Assembly: GCA_903861835.1 (NCBI GenBank)
Contig: CAIOVX010000089.1
Coordinates: 1-57,689, forward strand
Length of the DNA stretch: 57,689 nucleotides
Source of the DNA: Candidatus Firestoneibacteriota bacterium
GTDB lineage: Bacteria; Oederibacteriota; D2-FULL-39-29; CAIOVX01
Direction: 5' to 3'
The translations under genes were made by a program, and so were the position numbers. How positions within the stretch are numbered: position 1 is the stretch's first letter; every line of letters starts with the position of its first letter. Under the pieces are notes generated by a model. It did no database searches and had not been told where the DNA came from. It was given only the letters and a program-made list of their open reading frames with translations. Of the stretch, positions 1 to 8,869 are shown one piece after another.

Positions 1-31
1 CCAATTCTTTTCTTCTGCCCTTGCCCTTGTT

Positions 32-62
32 TTACGTTACGAACGTTAAGAACGTTAAAAAC
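32..62. repeat. 9-bp ACGTT array (forward orientation)
   Basis: Three units of about 9 bp, read on the plus strand as ACGTTACGA, ACGTTAAGA and ACGTTAAAA. They lie directly after the stop codon of the MttB-like gene. The same unit recurs at 11098, 25346, 25876, 40164 and 57581. The copy at 11098 reads in the opposite orientation, so the block 65-11072 is bracketed by inverted arrays. Function is unknown. Confidence 0.8.
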
Positions 63-64
63 CT

Positions 65-1498
65 CTATCGAACCAATTCCCGCCGGGCTTTTTCAATCAC
101 CCCCAACAGTTTTCTCTCCGTCTCATCCGCTATCCCCTTCGGGTGATAAGTATTCCAGACATCAAGCACCTTCTCGGAGGCTTTTTCAACTATTGTTTTC
201 TTTCCGCTGTTAAGCCACGAAGCCATCATCTCGTGCGACATAAACTCGGGAAGCCAGATTTCTTCCCTGAAATGGGTGACGGTGTGTTCGTGATCCATAA
301 AGAGCCCGCCCGGGCCGACTTCTTTCATGGCGTCGAATGCCAGGGTGTCCTCATTTATCTTAAACCCGTCAAGAAGGCGGTTTACATAATCGGCGTATTC
401 GTTTGCCAGCACCATCTTTACCGGGGAGATTATCTCGTCAACTGAGAGTAAATCCATATCCATTGACGGAGCACCGGAAGCAAGAAGGCCCAGCATCGCG
501 CCGCCGGCAAGGTTCATACCGCTCTCCATATCATCTGCTTTGGCCGTGGTGTTGGCCGAAGGGCCGGCCCCCGCCGCCGACTTGTAATATCTTAGTATCT
601 GCGCTCCGGCTATTCCCATCAGCTGTGTTTCCGGGCGGCCATACGGCTGCGAGCCATTCCTCATATCTATCGGCGCGCCATAGAGAGAAAGCCAGAGCTG
701 TTTCCTGCCATAAAAGACCCTGTCAAGTATGCAGGCAAAAAATCCTTCGGCGAGATGTTTCGAGAGCGCTCCCGCGATTGTGACCGGCGCGTTGGCTCCC
801 ATTGTTGTCATAATATCCAGGTGAATATAATGGCCGCGCTCCCAGAACCAGACAAACTGCTCTGCCTCTTCCCTCGCGAAATGAAGCGGCGAGATCAAAA
901 AAATTGAGGCGTTAAGATATTTCTGCAGAAAGGGCTTCTTCGTCCGCACCGTGTCCTGCTTCATTATTTCGGCCATTTCAACAATATACGGGCAGAGTTT
1001 TATGTCCCAGATTAGCCCGTCACCGGCCCATTTATTTTCAGAGTGGCGCCAGAGCAGGTACCTGCCATATAACGGAATGAGGACCGCGGGAATATCCCCG
1101 GGTACCGCGCCGAGCCCGATAGCGCTGATATTTGGAAGATAATCCGCGAGCTTGATTATATTTTCTGCAGATTTCAACGTGTTCTTCTTAACGGTGCCGC
1201 TCTCGGGGTCGAAGTAATTCAGCCCGTAACCGCCTATTCCCCCGGACGCCCTGACATTCTGGTCAATTGATTGATCTATACCCTCCACTCCCGCGAGGAA
1301 TTTCTCCATATATTTCCTGTCAAAGAAGACCTTCCCGGCCTTAGAATCCGCCTTTGCCCCTGAGGATTCAAGGACTTCTATTATCTTGGCGTTGTCTACC
1401 TTAACTCCGACCTCGTCAAGTATCCTGAAGGCCGTGCTCTCAATCATCTTTATCTCTTCCATTGAAAGCATATCGAAATGCTGCAGCAGTTTCTTCAT
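65..1498 (-). CDS. Trimethylamine methyltransferase (MttB) family protein, non-pyrrolysine type
   Basis: A 477-residue protein of the MttB/MtgB superfamily. Members transfer a methyl group from a quaternary or tertiary amine to a cobalamin (corrinoid) protein in the cytoplasm. Length matches the family, and Gly/Ala-rich segments around residues 290-340 are typical of its TIM barrel. The frame is open with no internal TAG, so this is not a pyrrolysine-containing MttB and is closer to glycine-betaine-type enzymes such as MtgB. The ATG is preceded by a good Shine-Dalgarno sequence (AAAGGAGAG). No corrinoid protein, activase or amine transporter is adjacent, so substrate and partner cannot be named. 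It lies at the 3' end of the polysaccharide cluster but is probably unrelated to it. Confidence 0.85.
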   Translation of the reverse strand: MKKLLQHFDMLSMEEIKMIESTAFRILDEVGVKVDNAKIIEVLESSGAKADSKAGKVFFDRKYMEKFLAGVEGIDQSIDQNVRASGGIGGYGLNYFDPESGTVKKNTLKSAENIIKLADYLPNISAIGLGAVPGDIPAVLIPLYGRYLLWRHSENKWAGDGLIWDIKLCPYIVEMAEIMKQDTVRTKKPFLQKYLNASIFLISPLHFAREEAEQFVWFWERGHYIHLDIMTTMGANAPVTIAGALSKHLAEGFFACILDRVFYGRKQLWLSLYGAPIDMRNGSQPYGRPETQLMGIAGAQILRYYKSAAGAGPSANTTAKADDMESGMNLAGGAMLGLLASGAPSMDMDLLSVDEIISPVKMVLANEYADYVNRLLDGFKINEDTLAFDAMKEVGPGGLFMDHEHTVTHFREEIWLPEFMSHEMMASWLNSGKKTIVEKASEKVLDVWNTYHPKGIADETERKLLGVIEKARRELVR

Positions 1499-1583
1499 TC
1501 CCTCTCCTTTGTTAATATTATTTATGAATCAAATATTGCGGCATGATTGCTTTTTTGCGAAGAATATTTTTCAAACAATGGCT

Positions 1584-2504
1584 CTATATATTTGCGGCAA
1601 TTTCGCCGAGTATCGCCGCGTATCTTGAAAGCAGGCCGACCAGCACCTCTTTAACCAGCATAAACACAGAAAGACGCTTCGCGCGCGGCGACTTTATTAT
1701 CCTGATTGATTCGTTGGCGGAGTAAAATATCTGCGCGGCAAGGCGGAACAGGAGAAATGAAACTTTCTTCCCTGAGTCGAGGATTTTGTTGAACGACCTC
1801 TCGCTGTTGCGGTTATACCTGTAGAACTCGAGGATGCCATAGTTGTGCGAGTGATAGATAACGGACTCCGGCTCGTAGACAATTGAACGCCCTTTCAGGA
1901 GCATCTGCCTTGACCATTCCTGGTCCTCGGCCATATTGATGTCCTCGCGGAACTTGTTCTTTTCCCAGAAACTCTTCCGGACGGCGCAGCTTACCGTAGA
2001 GAACCACATCAACCTTCTTATGCCGGCCGCCCTTTCTTCAGGCGCGAGGAACCTCAATGAGGCAATGCTTTTTACCGGGGGCATTCCGGTTGCGATATCC
2101 AGCGCCATATAAATGTTACAGTTTGTTTTTGCTATGTGCCTGCTGAAAACCCCGGCAGTTTCCTTGTCATTTTCCAGCTGGCGTATAAGCGGCGCCAGCC
2201 AGTTCTTGTTTCTCGGCACCGCGTCTCCGTTGAAAAAGACAAGGAATTTTGGAGCGCGCGCCAGCCCTCCGCCGAAATTTCTGGTGCCGCCGTGGCTGAA
2301 GGTTTCCGGGTTTCTTTGAATCAACCTTACTGACTTGAAACTTTTTATTATCCCGACCGTTCCGTCCGTTGAACCGGAATCAACAACTATGACTTCATAG
2401 GGCTTTGGGAATTTCTGGGAGAGAATAAGCGAGAGCGTCCCGCGGATATTTCCTTCCGCGTTCTTAGTCAGGACGATTATGGAAACCTCCGGCCTATTTG
2501 CCAC
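1584..2504 (-). CDS. GT2 glycosyltransferase, rhamnosyltransferase-like
   Basis: A 306-residue GT-A fold glycosyltransferase of family 2, expected to add one sugar from a nucleotide donor to a growing surface glycan on the inner membrane face. It has the N-terminal nucleotide-binding motif DSGSTDGT (residues 42-49) and a GDA metal-site motif at 93-95 in place of the commoner DxD. HGGTRNFG at 71-78 is a motif seen in rhamnosyltransferases. A hydrophobic, basic C-terminal segment around 240-300 could associate with the membrane. The start codon is GTG and overlaps the upstream radical SAM gene by 11 bp, so the two are probably translationally coupled. Acceptor and sugar are unknown. Confidence 0.85.
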   Translation of the reverse strand: MANRPEVSIIVLTKNAEGNIRGTLSLILSQKFPKPYEVIVVDSGSTDGTVGIIKSFKSVRLIQRNPETFSHGGTRNFGGGLARAPKFLVFFNGDAVPRNKNWLAPLIRQLENDKETAGVFSRHIAKTNCNIYMALDIATGMPPVKSIASLRFLAPEERAAGIRRLMWFSTVSCAVRKSFWEKNKFREDINMAEDQEWSRQMLLKGRSIVYEPESVIYHSHNYGILEFYRYNRNSERSFNKILDSGKKVSFLLFRLAAQIFYSANESIRIIKSPRAKRLSVFMLVKEVLVGLLSRYAAILGEIAANI

Positions 2505-3879
2505 TTCTTACCGCCTTCTTCACAAGTTCCACAAGTTTTCTGCCGGGCGCCGTCTTCTTGAGGAATGCCGCCGTGCCGTATACCGCGATTTTTTTAAATC
2601 TGCTAAACGCGCTGTGCGTCACAGGGTCCATCGAATCCGCGAGAGCCCGCTTCAGGAACTCGTAATCAATTCCTTTGATCTTTTGTCCGAGCGGCGAGCG
2701 CCTGTACTCTTCATGCGACTTTATGAGCGAGAGCCCGTTATTCTCGCAGTAAGTAAAGAGGTCGCTTCCGGGATGCGGCGTGAAGAATGCCGGGCTGTAA
2801 TGGTCCGGCTTGATTTTCTTTATCATTCTCACGGTATCCATGGTCTCGCGTTTTTTTTCGCCGGGAATGCCAAGCATGTAGTTCGCCCAGACTTTTATCC
2901 CGTATTTCCTGCAGATCTCCGCGGCCCTGATATTGTGCTCCACCTTGGTGCCCTTGCGCAGGAAGTTAAGTATCCGCTGGTTTCCGCTCTCGAAACCTAT
3001 AATAAACATAAAGAGCCCGGCCTCACGCATCTTCTTTATGGTTTCTTCGTTCCGGCAGATAATATCCGCGCGCGATTGGCAGACGAAGGGCAGTTTAAAT
3101 CCGCGCTCAACATAGCCGCGGCAGAATTCCTCGACATACTCAACATCCTCGGTAAAGCAATCGTCGTGTATCATCAGGCTTTTAAGCCCGTATTTGTCCC
3201 TGAGGGTTTCAAGTTCTGCGAGCAGGCTGGAGACGCTCCTTCTCCGCAGGCCTTTACCGAATATTATTTTTTCCGCGGGCTGGCAGAAACTGCAGTTATA
3301 GATACAGCCGCGCGCGGCAATGACCGTCATAAATGGGACCGGAAGCTCTGAAAGTATCGGCGCTTCGTGCCCGCTGTAAAGCTCCCGGTCGGCGAAAGGC
3401 AGTTTGTCCAGATCGGCAGGAGTTCCTTTTATGACTCTTTCAACTTTCTTTCCTGCCGCGAGAGAATTCAACAGGTCGGTGAAGGTTATCTCGCCTTCCC
3501 CGAGCACCACATAATCGAACTGCGGGTTCGCGGAAACTTCTTCGGGCATGATTGAGGGATGAGGCCCGCCGACAATAACGACGATGGAACTGTCAACTTC
3601 CTTGACCAGCGCAGCGCATTTGGTGACCGCGTCAAAATCAACGCTCATCATACTAAGGCCAACAACTCCGGGCCGGCTCTTTTCTATAAGGGCCTTGAAT
3701 TCTTCGTAACCGGAGAGGAGGCGCAGGTCTATCAGTGATATGGAGTGCCCCGCCTGTTTAGCATAGGCGCTGATTGAACAGAGCCCGTGATGTATCCAGC
3801 TTGACTCCATCAGCTCTCCAGTGTTATAGCTCTTAAAACCGCAGGAGCTTATGCTGGCGTCAACAAGTATTGCTTTCAT
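2494..3879 (-). CDS. B12-binding-domain radical SAM protein
   Basis: A 461-residue radical SAM protein. The N-terminal part (about 1-150) is a Rossmann-like cobalamin-binding domain, with GGPHPS at 104-109 as in BchE/HpnP-type enzymes. The canonical DxHxxG cobalamin ligand motif is not evident. The radical SAM core follows, with the CxxxCxxC cluster ligands at C192, C196 and C199, and a C-terminal helical domain of the DUF4070/HpnP type. Relatives methylate or rearrange lipids, sugars and cofactors. Its place between two glycosyltransferases suggests modification of a glycan or of a polyprenyl or lipid intermediate, which is inference. The ATG has a strong GGAGGAAAG ribosome site. Confidence 0.85.
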   Translation of the reverse strand: MKAILVDASISSCGFKSYNTGELMESSWIHHGLCSISAYAKQAGHSISLIDLRLLSGYEEFKALIEKSRPGVVGLSMMSVDFDAVTKCAALVKEVDSSIVVIVGGPHPSIMPEEVSANPQFDYVVLGEGEITFTDLLNSLAAGKKVERVIKGTPADLDKLPFADRELYSGHEAPILSELPVPFMTVIAARGCIYNCSFCQPAEKIIFGKGLRRRSVSSLLAELETLRDKYGLKSLMIHDDCFTEDVEYVEEFCRGYVERGFKLPFVCQSRADIICRNEETIKKMREAGLFMFIIGFESGNQRILNFLRKGTKVEHNIRAAEICRKYGIKVWANYMLGIPGEKKRETMDTVRMIKKIKPDHYSPAFFTPHPGSDLFTYCENNGLSLIKSHEEYRRSPLGQKIKGIDYEFLKRALADSMDPVTHSAFSRFKKIAVYGTAAFLKKTAPGRKLVELVKKAVRSGK

Positions 3880-3881
3880 TA

Positions 3882-5039
3882 TTATTCTTTCCTCCGGGTT
3901 AATTTACCCCTTATATTTGCTAACAGAAACCTTAGCGGATGCCGGTCCCGGTGTTTAAGCACTTTCCTGTAAGCCTCCAGCTCTTCCCTGAGACTGCTCT
4001 GTTTTGACACCTCGGAATTCTCCAGAGAGTCAACAACGGCTTTTCTTTCTTTGCCGGGAAGCGCAAGCAGCGCATCTTTTAACCCCGCCAGGTACTCGTG
4101 GCGCAGGAGAAGCGCATAGCATTCAAAAAGCATTTCTTTGGCTGCGCCGTAATTATACAACGGCAAAAGCGCGCCGCCGGTTTTCTCTATTGAAGCGGCA
4201 AATTCCCGGGCCGCTTTCAGGGCTTCGCTTTCCCCAAGGTCCAGCTTCTCAATCTCTTTTATATTGTACCTGAACAGGCCTCTGTCGGCGTCATAGTTAA
4301 GTATGTTTATCCTCTTGGCAAGTTCAGGATGAAGCCCCGCCAATTTCACCGCGGATCTTCCCATCAGTTTCATTTTTCTCAAGTAGGCCAAAAGATTGCT
4401 CTCAACACGGTGTTCCGCGAGCGCGGCAGAATTAAAGAACACGCGAAGACCTTTTTCCGGCAGGCGGCTGCCAAATTCGACATCCTCCCAGCCGTAACAA
4501 TCAAACCCTTCTTCAAAACCTCCGGCGAGACGGAAATCTTCTTTCCTTATCATAAAGCTGGAGGAATTAAAATGCTCGCAAGAAAGTTCTGCGCCCTCAA
4601 GGATGTTTTTATAATCAGGCAGAAGCCCGTAAAAGACTGCGAACTCGCCAAAGAGCGAGGACTTCACGCTTTCAGCAGGAAGCATTTTCCCCATACTAAG
4701 CCTGCTCTTGCCTGACTTAACGCATTTTAGATGTTCCGCGATTAAGCCCGGGAGCGACACAACGTCGTCATCCATAAAGAGCAGGAACTCCCCTTCTGTT
4801 TCCCTCGAGCCGAAATTACGCGCGGCAGCGGCTCCCGGCTTTTTACAGCCAAGCACCCTTACAAACCCGGGGAAGCCGGCTTTTTCACCGGAGAATAACC
4901 GCTGTTGCGGGGAGTTGTCAACAACCAATACCTCCAGGCTCCCGCGGGACGGAAACTGCTTTTCCAAAGCCGCAAGCGCGGCGTCAAGCGTTGCTCTTTC
5001 CCCCAGCGTGGGGATTATTACCGATATTTCCAGGTTCAT
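3882..5039 (-). CDS. GT2 glycosyltransferase with WEDxxFG motif
   Basis: A 385-residue family 2 glycosyltransferase. The frame is open for 64 more codons upstream, but those lie inside the preceding gene. The ATG at 5039, four bases after that gene's stop and with AAAGGA upstream, fits both the domain start (MNLEISVIIPTLGE) and the operon spacing. The aspartate triad DDD is at 90-92, and GWEDVEFG at 183-190 supplies the ED catalytic-base motif common to GT2 and galactosyltransferase-like enzymes. About 120 helical C-terminal residues follow the catalytic domain. It probably adds a sugar to the glycan exported by the ABC transporter encoded upstream. Donor and acceptor cannot be read from sequence. 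Confidence 0.85.
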   Translation of the reverse strand: MNLEISVIIPTLGERATLDAALAALEKQFPSRGSLEVLVVDNSPQQRLFSGEKAGFPGFVRVLGCKKPGAAAARNFGSRETEGEFLLFMDDDVVSLPGLIAEHLKCVKSGKSRLSMGKMLPAESVKSSLFGEFAVFYGLLPDYKNILEGAELSCEHFNSSSFMIRKEDFRLAGGFEEGFDCYGWEDVEFGSRLPEKGLRVFFNSAALAEHRVESNLLAYLRKMKLMGRSAVKLAGLHPELAKRINILNYDADRGLFRYNIKEIEKLDLGESEALKAAREFAASIEKTGGALLPLYNYGAAKEMLFECYALLLRHEYLAGLKDALLALPGKERKAVVDSLENSEVSKQSSLREELEAYRKVLKHRDRHPLRFLLANIRGKLTRRKE

Positions 5040-5043
5040 ATCT

Positions 5044-6486
5044 CTATTTTTCCTTTGACCATATCGTTGTAACCGGGTTCTTAATACAGGAGAGCCCCTT
5101 TGTCTTGCAGGCGCTCCACGTGTCGAAACACTGCCACCAGCCGCATTTATCACATATAGCCGGCTTCTTAAAGACAAGTTTATTGTGTAATTCCCTGATT
5201 CGATTGAGTTTTCTTCCGTTCCAAACCTCAAGAAGCTTTTCCCGTTTCAAATCTCCGAGTTTGTTGCGGGCGAACGCGTCCATATTGCAGAGGGCCACCG
5301 TCCCGTCCCAGTAAATCTCCATTAGCAGCCTGAGCGCAGGACAGGGAAAGCGCCCCTTTTCACTGTGTTTAACCGAACCTTCATCGTGGCATTCATCCAC
5401 CGTCACCGTATCCGCCGTCCTCGACCAATAACTGATAAATCTTTTAAGCCCCTCTTCGTTACCCTTCTGCTTCACGAGGCGTATATTCAAGACCGGCTTC
5501 TTTCCGGCACCCCTCAACCGCAGGAACTCCGCGATATTTTCTTTGACCGTTTCAAAATTGGCCCCGACTCTGATCTTCTCGTATTCCGCTTTCGTGTAAC
5601 CGTCAAGACTGACATCCAGCCGGTCAAGACCCGAGGCGATCAGGCCTTTTGACTTCTCCCGCGACAGGAGCATCCCGTTCGTAGCAAATTGAACGTCGTT
5701 TACTCCCGACTTTTTGGCGAAAGAAACCATCTCAACAATCTTAGGATGAAGCAGCGGCTCGCCGTAGCCGTGCAGCACGAGGTTCACCTTCTTGCGTTCC
5801 GGCAGCTGCTTTATTACGCGCTTAAAAAGCGTGAACGCCATAAAACCGGAAGCGCGTTTTTTCTTTCCTTCCGGCGCAGAATGAACCGGACACATCACGC
5901 ACCTTAAATTACAGCGATTCGTCGGCTCTATCGCCACCAACCGGGGGTACCGCGAATCATTCCGCGCAACCTCGCCAAAGAGCCACTGCTTGTCAGCCGT
6001 TTCAAGTTCAAAGAAAACACCTTTTGTTTTCCTCAGACCGCCAAGCGCGTGTTTCTTAAGAAATTCAGGAGTCACAACATGCACTTCGGCAGTCTCATAG
6101 GGAATGCCCCGGCAGGACTTGAAATAAATATGCTCAGGACCGCCCCCTTTAATTTTCGCCGACATCCTCTCAATCATAGACTCGGAGAATACACCCTGCG
6201 CCGGAAAAATAACCGCTGCAGAACCGAACCCCCCTGTCATCAAGGTTTTAGGGAGCTCTCCTTCACGTACAATCTCAGCTCCGAATCTGGAGGCTGCCTT
6301 TTTCAAATAGGGAGGAGTCCAGCGCCCTGCAGGCAGGATTACAAAGAATTTGCGCGGGCTTTTGAAATTCTTGAAGAACTTAGAAAGATCTTCGCCTTTT
6401 TTTTTGCCTTTTATCCACCCCGCTAAATATCCGGGGAAACCCGGCCTTTGCTCCGCAAGCACGGCAACCGGAGTATTTTTCTTCAT
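5044..6486 (-). CDS. Radical SAM/SPASM protein with extra N-terminal domain
   Basis: A 480-residue radical SAM enzyme. The 4Fe-4S ligands are C192, C196 and C199 in a CNLRCVMC motif. The C-terminal SPASM region (about 385-480) holds several more cysteines for auxiliary clusters. SPASM enzymes modify peptides or act as dehydrogenases and epimerases on small alcohols and sugars. Residues 1-185 belong to neither domain and resemble nothing I can name. Its start overlaps the Wzt-like gene by 4 bp (ATGA), so it belongs to the polysaccharide export operon. A role in sugar or glycan-terminus modification is inferred from that position only. Confidence 0.82.
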   Translation of the reverse strand: MKKNTPVAVLAEQRPGFPGYLAGWIKGKKKGEDLSKFFKNFKSPRKFFVILPAGRWTPPYLKKAASRFGAEIVREGELPKTLMTGGFGSAAVIFPAQGVFSESMIERMSAKIKGGGPEHIYFKSCRGIPYETAEVHVVTPEFLKKHALGGLRKTKGVFFELETADKQWLFGEVARNDSRYPRLVAIEPTNRCNLRCVMCPVHSAPEGKKKRASGFMAFTLFKRVIKQLPERKKVNLVLHGYGEPLLHPKIVEMVSFAKKSGVNDVQFATNGMLLSREKSKGLIASGLDRLDVSLDGYTKAEYEKIRVGANFETVKENIAEFLRLRGAGKKPVLNIRLVKQKGNEEGLKRFISYWSRTADTVTVDECHDEGSVKHSEKGRFPCPALRLLMEIYWDGTVALCNMDAFARNKLGDLKREKLLEVWNGRKLNRIRELHNKLVFKKPAICDKCGWWQCFDTWSACKTKGLSCIKNPVTTIWSKEK

Positions 6487-8084
6487 ACCTTCTCCGGGAC
6501 GAGAAATTTCCCTATAAGACCTGTCCCGCCGAAAGACAGGTAAAGCTCTTTGCCGGGACCTAAGGCTATGCCGCAGGGAAGCATTGAGCGCTCCAGTCCG
6601 AACACACCTACAAGCCGGGGTATGCCCGCAACGCCTGAAATATCATACTCTTTAACGCGCGCGTTCAGATGATCTGCGATATATAGTGTATTTCCCCTGA
6701 TGGCCATATCGTGCGGCCCGTTAAACTCCTCCGGGCCTTCACCGAAACTGCCAAAAGAAGAGACCGCTTTGCGCTTAGAATCAAAAACCTGCACCCTGTG
6801 ATTATTAAGATCGCTGACATAAAGGAAACCTCTTCCGTCAAAAACGGCTGCTATGGGAAAATTGAACTCGCCGATCCCGGATCCCTTCTGGCCGAAAGAC
6901 GTTATTTCCCGCCCCTCAACGGATACTTCAAAGACCTTGTGCAGCCGGCGGTCCGTTACTATAAGCCGGCCTTCCGAAGCGCAAAGCCCGAACGGCTCGA
7001 CGAATTCCCCGCGAATAACAGAACGAAATGCTCCGTCCCGTGAAAACTTCTGCACGCAGGCGCCGGAAACATCTGAGACAAAAACATCCTTGCCGCTCAC
7101 CGCGATTCCGGCCGGAGCATAGAGTTTTCCTTCGCCGATTCCGGCAGTGCCAATTTGTTTCAGCAGTTTGCCTGCCGGAGAAAATACTGCGGCGCAGTGT
7201 CCCTGCATTGAAGCCGCGAAAACTTCCCCCTCGGGAGAGACCGCCAGTCCGCGAGGCTCTAACACCACCGCCCCCGGCGCATACTCTATAGACCAGGCAC
7301 TGTCTCTGACCAGCCTAAGGGAGCCCGCCCGTTTTTTTTCGGAATGAGCGATATATGCGTTTACGACTTTCTGCGGTTCGCCCGCTTCAATAATTTTCCC
7401 CTTGCCGAGCCAGACTACTTTAGAACAAAGACTTAGCACGCTTCCCAGGTCGTGCGAAACAAAAACTATAGTCTTGCCGCTTTCTTTGAACCTGTCCAGC
7501 GCGTCCCGGCATTTTGCCTGAAAGTTCAGGTCGCCGACGGCCAGCACCTCGTCTATCAGCATTATATCTGTGTCGAGATGCATCGCCACTGAAAAGCCCA
7601 GGCGGACGAACATCCCCATGGAATAGCGTTTAACGGGCGTGTCAAGGAACTCTTCTATCCCGGCAAAAGAGACGATAGAAGAGAAGGCTTCTTTTATCGC
7701 AGCCGTTTTCATGCCCATTATTGAACCGCATAGATAGATATTTTCTCTTCCGGTGAGGTCGGGATGGAAACCGGCCCCGAGTTCTATCAGGGAAGCAACT
7801 CTGCCGGAGACTTTCAGTTTGCCTTCGTTTGGCTTCATAATGCCAGCAATAAGCTTAAGCATCGTGGTCTTGCCGGCCCCGTTCTCGCCGATTATCCCTA
7901 TTGATTCTCCGTCGCCTATCTTAAGATTAAGGTCCTTGAGCGCCCAGAAGGCGTCCGGGTTTATCCGGCGGGCTCTCCCGAAAAGCCTGCCGAGGGTCCC
8001 AGAAAGCAGTTCTCGCAGGCTTGTAGCCCTCTCGCCCTTGACGAGCCGCTTTGAAACCCCTATGAATTCAATGGCGTTTTGCAT
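6483..8084 (-). CDS. Wzt-type ABC ATPase fused to an NHL beta-propeller
   Basis: A 533-residue protein. Residues 1-250 form an ABC ATPase of the polysaccharide-export type: Walker A GENGAGKTT (66-74), signature YSMGM (154-158), Walker B IMLIDEV (174-180) and H-loop SHD (210-212). In classical Wzt proteins the remainder is a jelly-roll domain that binds the finished O-antigen. Here residues 270-533 consist instead of about six NHL-type repeats of roughly 45 residues (for example FNFPIAAVFDGRGFLYVSD, HRVQVFDSKRKAV, FNGPHDMAI), predicting a beta-propeller. The permease stop and this ATG share a base (TAATG), so the pair is translationally coupled. The propeller may take over substrate or regulator binding, which is inference. 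Confidence 0.9.
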   Translation of the reverse strand: MQNAIEFIGVSKRLVKGERATSLRELLSGTLGRLFGRARRINPDAFWALKDLNLKIGDGESIGIIGENGAGKTTMLKLIAGIMKPNEGKLKVSGRVASLIELGAGFHPDLTGRENIYLCGSIMGMKTAAIKEAFSSIVSFAGIEEFLDTPVKRYSMGMFVRLGFSVAMHLDTDIMLIDEVLAVGDLNFQAKCRDALDRFKESGKTIVFVSHDLGSVLSLCSKVVWLGKGKIIEAGEPQKVVNAYIAHSEKKRAGSLRLVRDSAWSIEYAPGAVVLEPRGLAVSPEGEVFAASMQGHCAAVFSPAGKLLKQIGTAGIGEGKLYAPAGIAVSGKDVFVSDVSGACVQKFSRDGAFRSVIRGEFVEPFGLCASEGRLIVTDRRLHKVFEVSVEGREITSFGQKGSGIGEFNFPIAAVFDGRGFLYVSDLNNHRVQVFDSKRKAVSSFGSFGEGPEEFNGPHDMAIRGNTLYIADHLNARVKEYDISGVAGIPRLVGVFGLERSMLPCGIALGPGKELYLSFGGTGLIGKFLVPEKV

Positions 8085-8866
8085 TATATTCTTTCCGCGA
8101 AGAGATATTCCAATTTATGAAAGAGCGCCAGGCCCGCAAAAAGCGTGACAAAAGCTATGGCAGCGGCCAATACAAATGGCACCGGGTTATGAATTCCGCC
8201 TTCAAAGACTGCCCCTCTGAAAGCGTCTATTAACGGTATCATCGGATTTAGCGCCAGGAGGTTCGTAATCAGCGGATTTGAACTTTTTATCGGATAAATG
8301 ACGGAAGTGGCAAACATCCAGATGGTTATAACCGAATCAAATATGTATTTGACATCCCGGAAGAACAGGTTCCCCATAGAGAGAAGCAAGGCCAGGCCTG
8401 CGGCGAAAGAAAGTTCTACCAGGGTTATTACCGGAAGCCAGAGCAGAGCGAAGGTAAAAGGAATATGGAAAAACGGCAATAATACAAAGAGCACAGCCAG
8501 CGACAGGGCGAAATCAAGGAGTTTTGAAAACACCGCCGAGAGCGGGAAAACTTCCCTCGGGAAATAAACTTTAGAAACTAAACTCGAATTGTTGACCAGC
8601 ACGGGAACTGCGGCAGAAAGGCTTCCCGAAAAAAGCGACCAGACAGTCAACCCGCTGTAGACAAAAAGAAGATAGGGAACCGCTCCGGTGTTTACCGGGG
8701 CAAAGCGGTTGAAAACAAAAGTAAAGATAAGCGTCAGCGTCAGCGGAGAAAATATCGCCCAGGCGACTCCGAGCAGCGTTTGCTTGTAACGGAGTTTCAG
8801 GTCTTTTTTTATGAGCCCGCCGAGAAGTTCCCGGTACTGCCATATTTCTATCAGGCTTTTCTTCAT
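8084..8866 (-). CDS. ABC-2 type polysaccharide export permease (Wzm-like)
   Basis: A 260-residue inner-membrane permease of the ABC-2 family with about six hydrophobic segments. The N-terminus has the typical interfacial motif (YRELLGGLIKKDLKLRYKQT) seen in Wzm, TagG and KpsM proteins. With the ATPase encoded immediately downstream it should form the homodimeric channel that moves an undecaprenyl-linked glycan across the inner membrane. It lies 3 bp after wecB and overlaps the ATPase start. Nothing in the sequence is unusual, in contrast to its partner ATPase. Confidence 0.9.
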   Translation of the reverse strand: MKKSLIEIWQYRELLGGLIKKDLKLRYKQTLLGVAWAIFSPLTLTLIFTFVFNRFAPVNTGAVPYLLFVYSGLTVWSLFSGSLSAAVPVLVNNSSLVSKVYFPREVFPLSAVFSKLLDFALSLAVLFVLLPFFHIPFTFALLWLPVITLVELSFAAGLALLLSMGNLFFRDVKYIFDSVITIWMFATSVIYPIKSSNPLITNLLALNPMIPLIDAFRGAVFEGGIHNPVPFVLAAAIAFVTLFAGLALFHKLEYLFAERI

Positions 8867-8869
8867 GGT

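Noticed and set aside
65-1498. Pyrrolysine-containing MttB
   Set aside because: The frame is full length without an in-frame TAG, so the amber codon of true MttB is absent.
2479-3351. A 290-codon plus-strand open frame opposite the B12 radical SAM gene
   Set aside because: It lies wholly antisense to a gene with clear motifs, and no family is recognisable in its translation.
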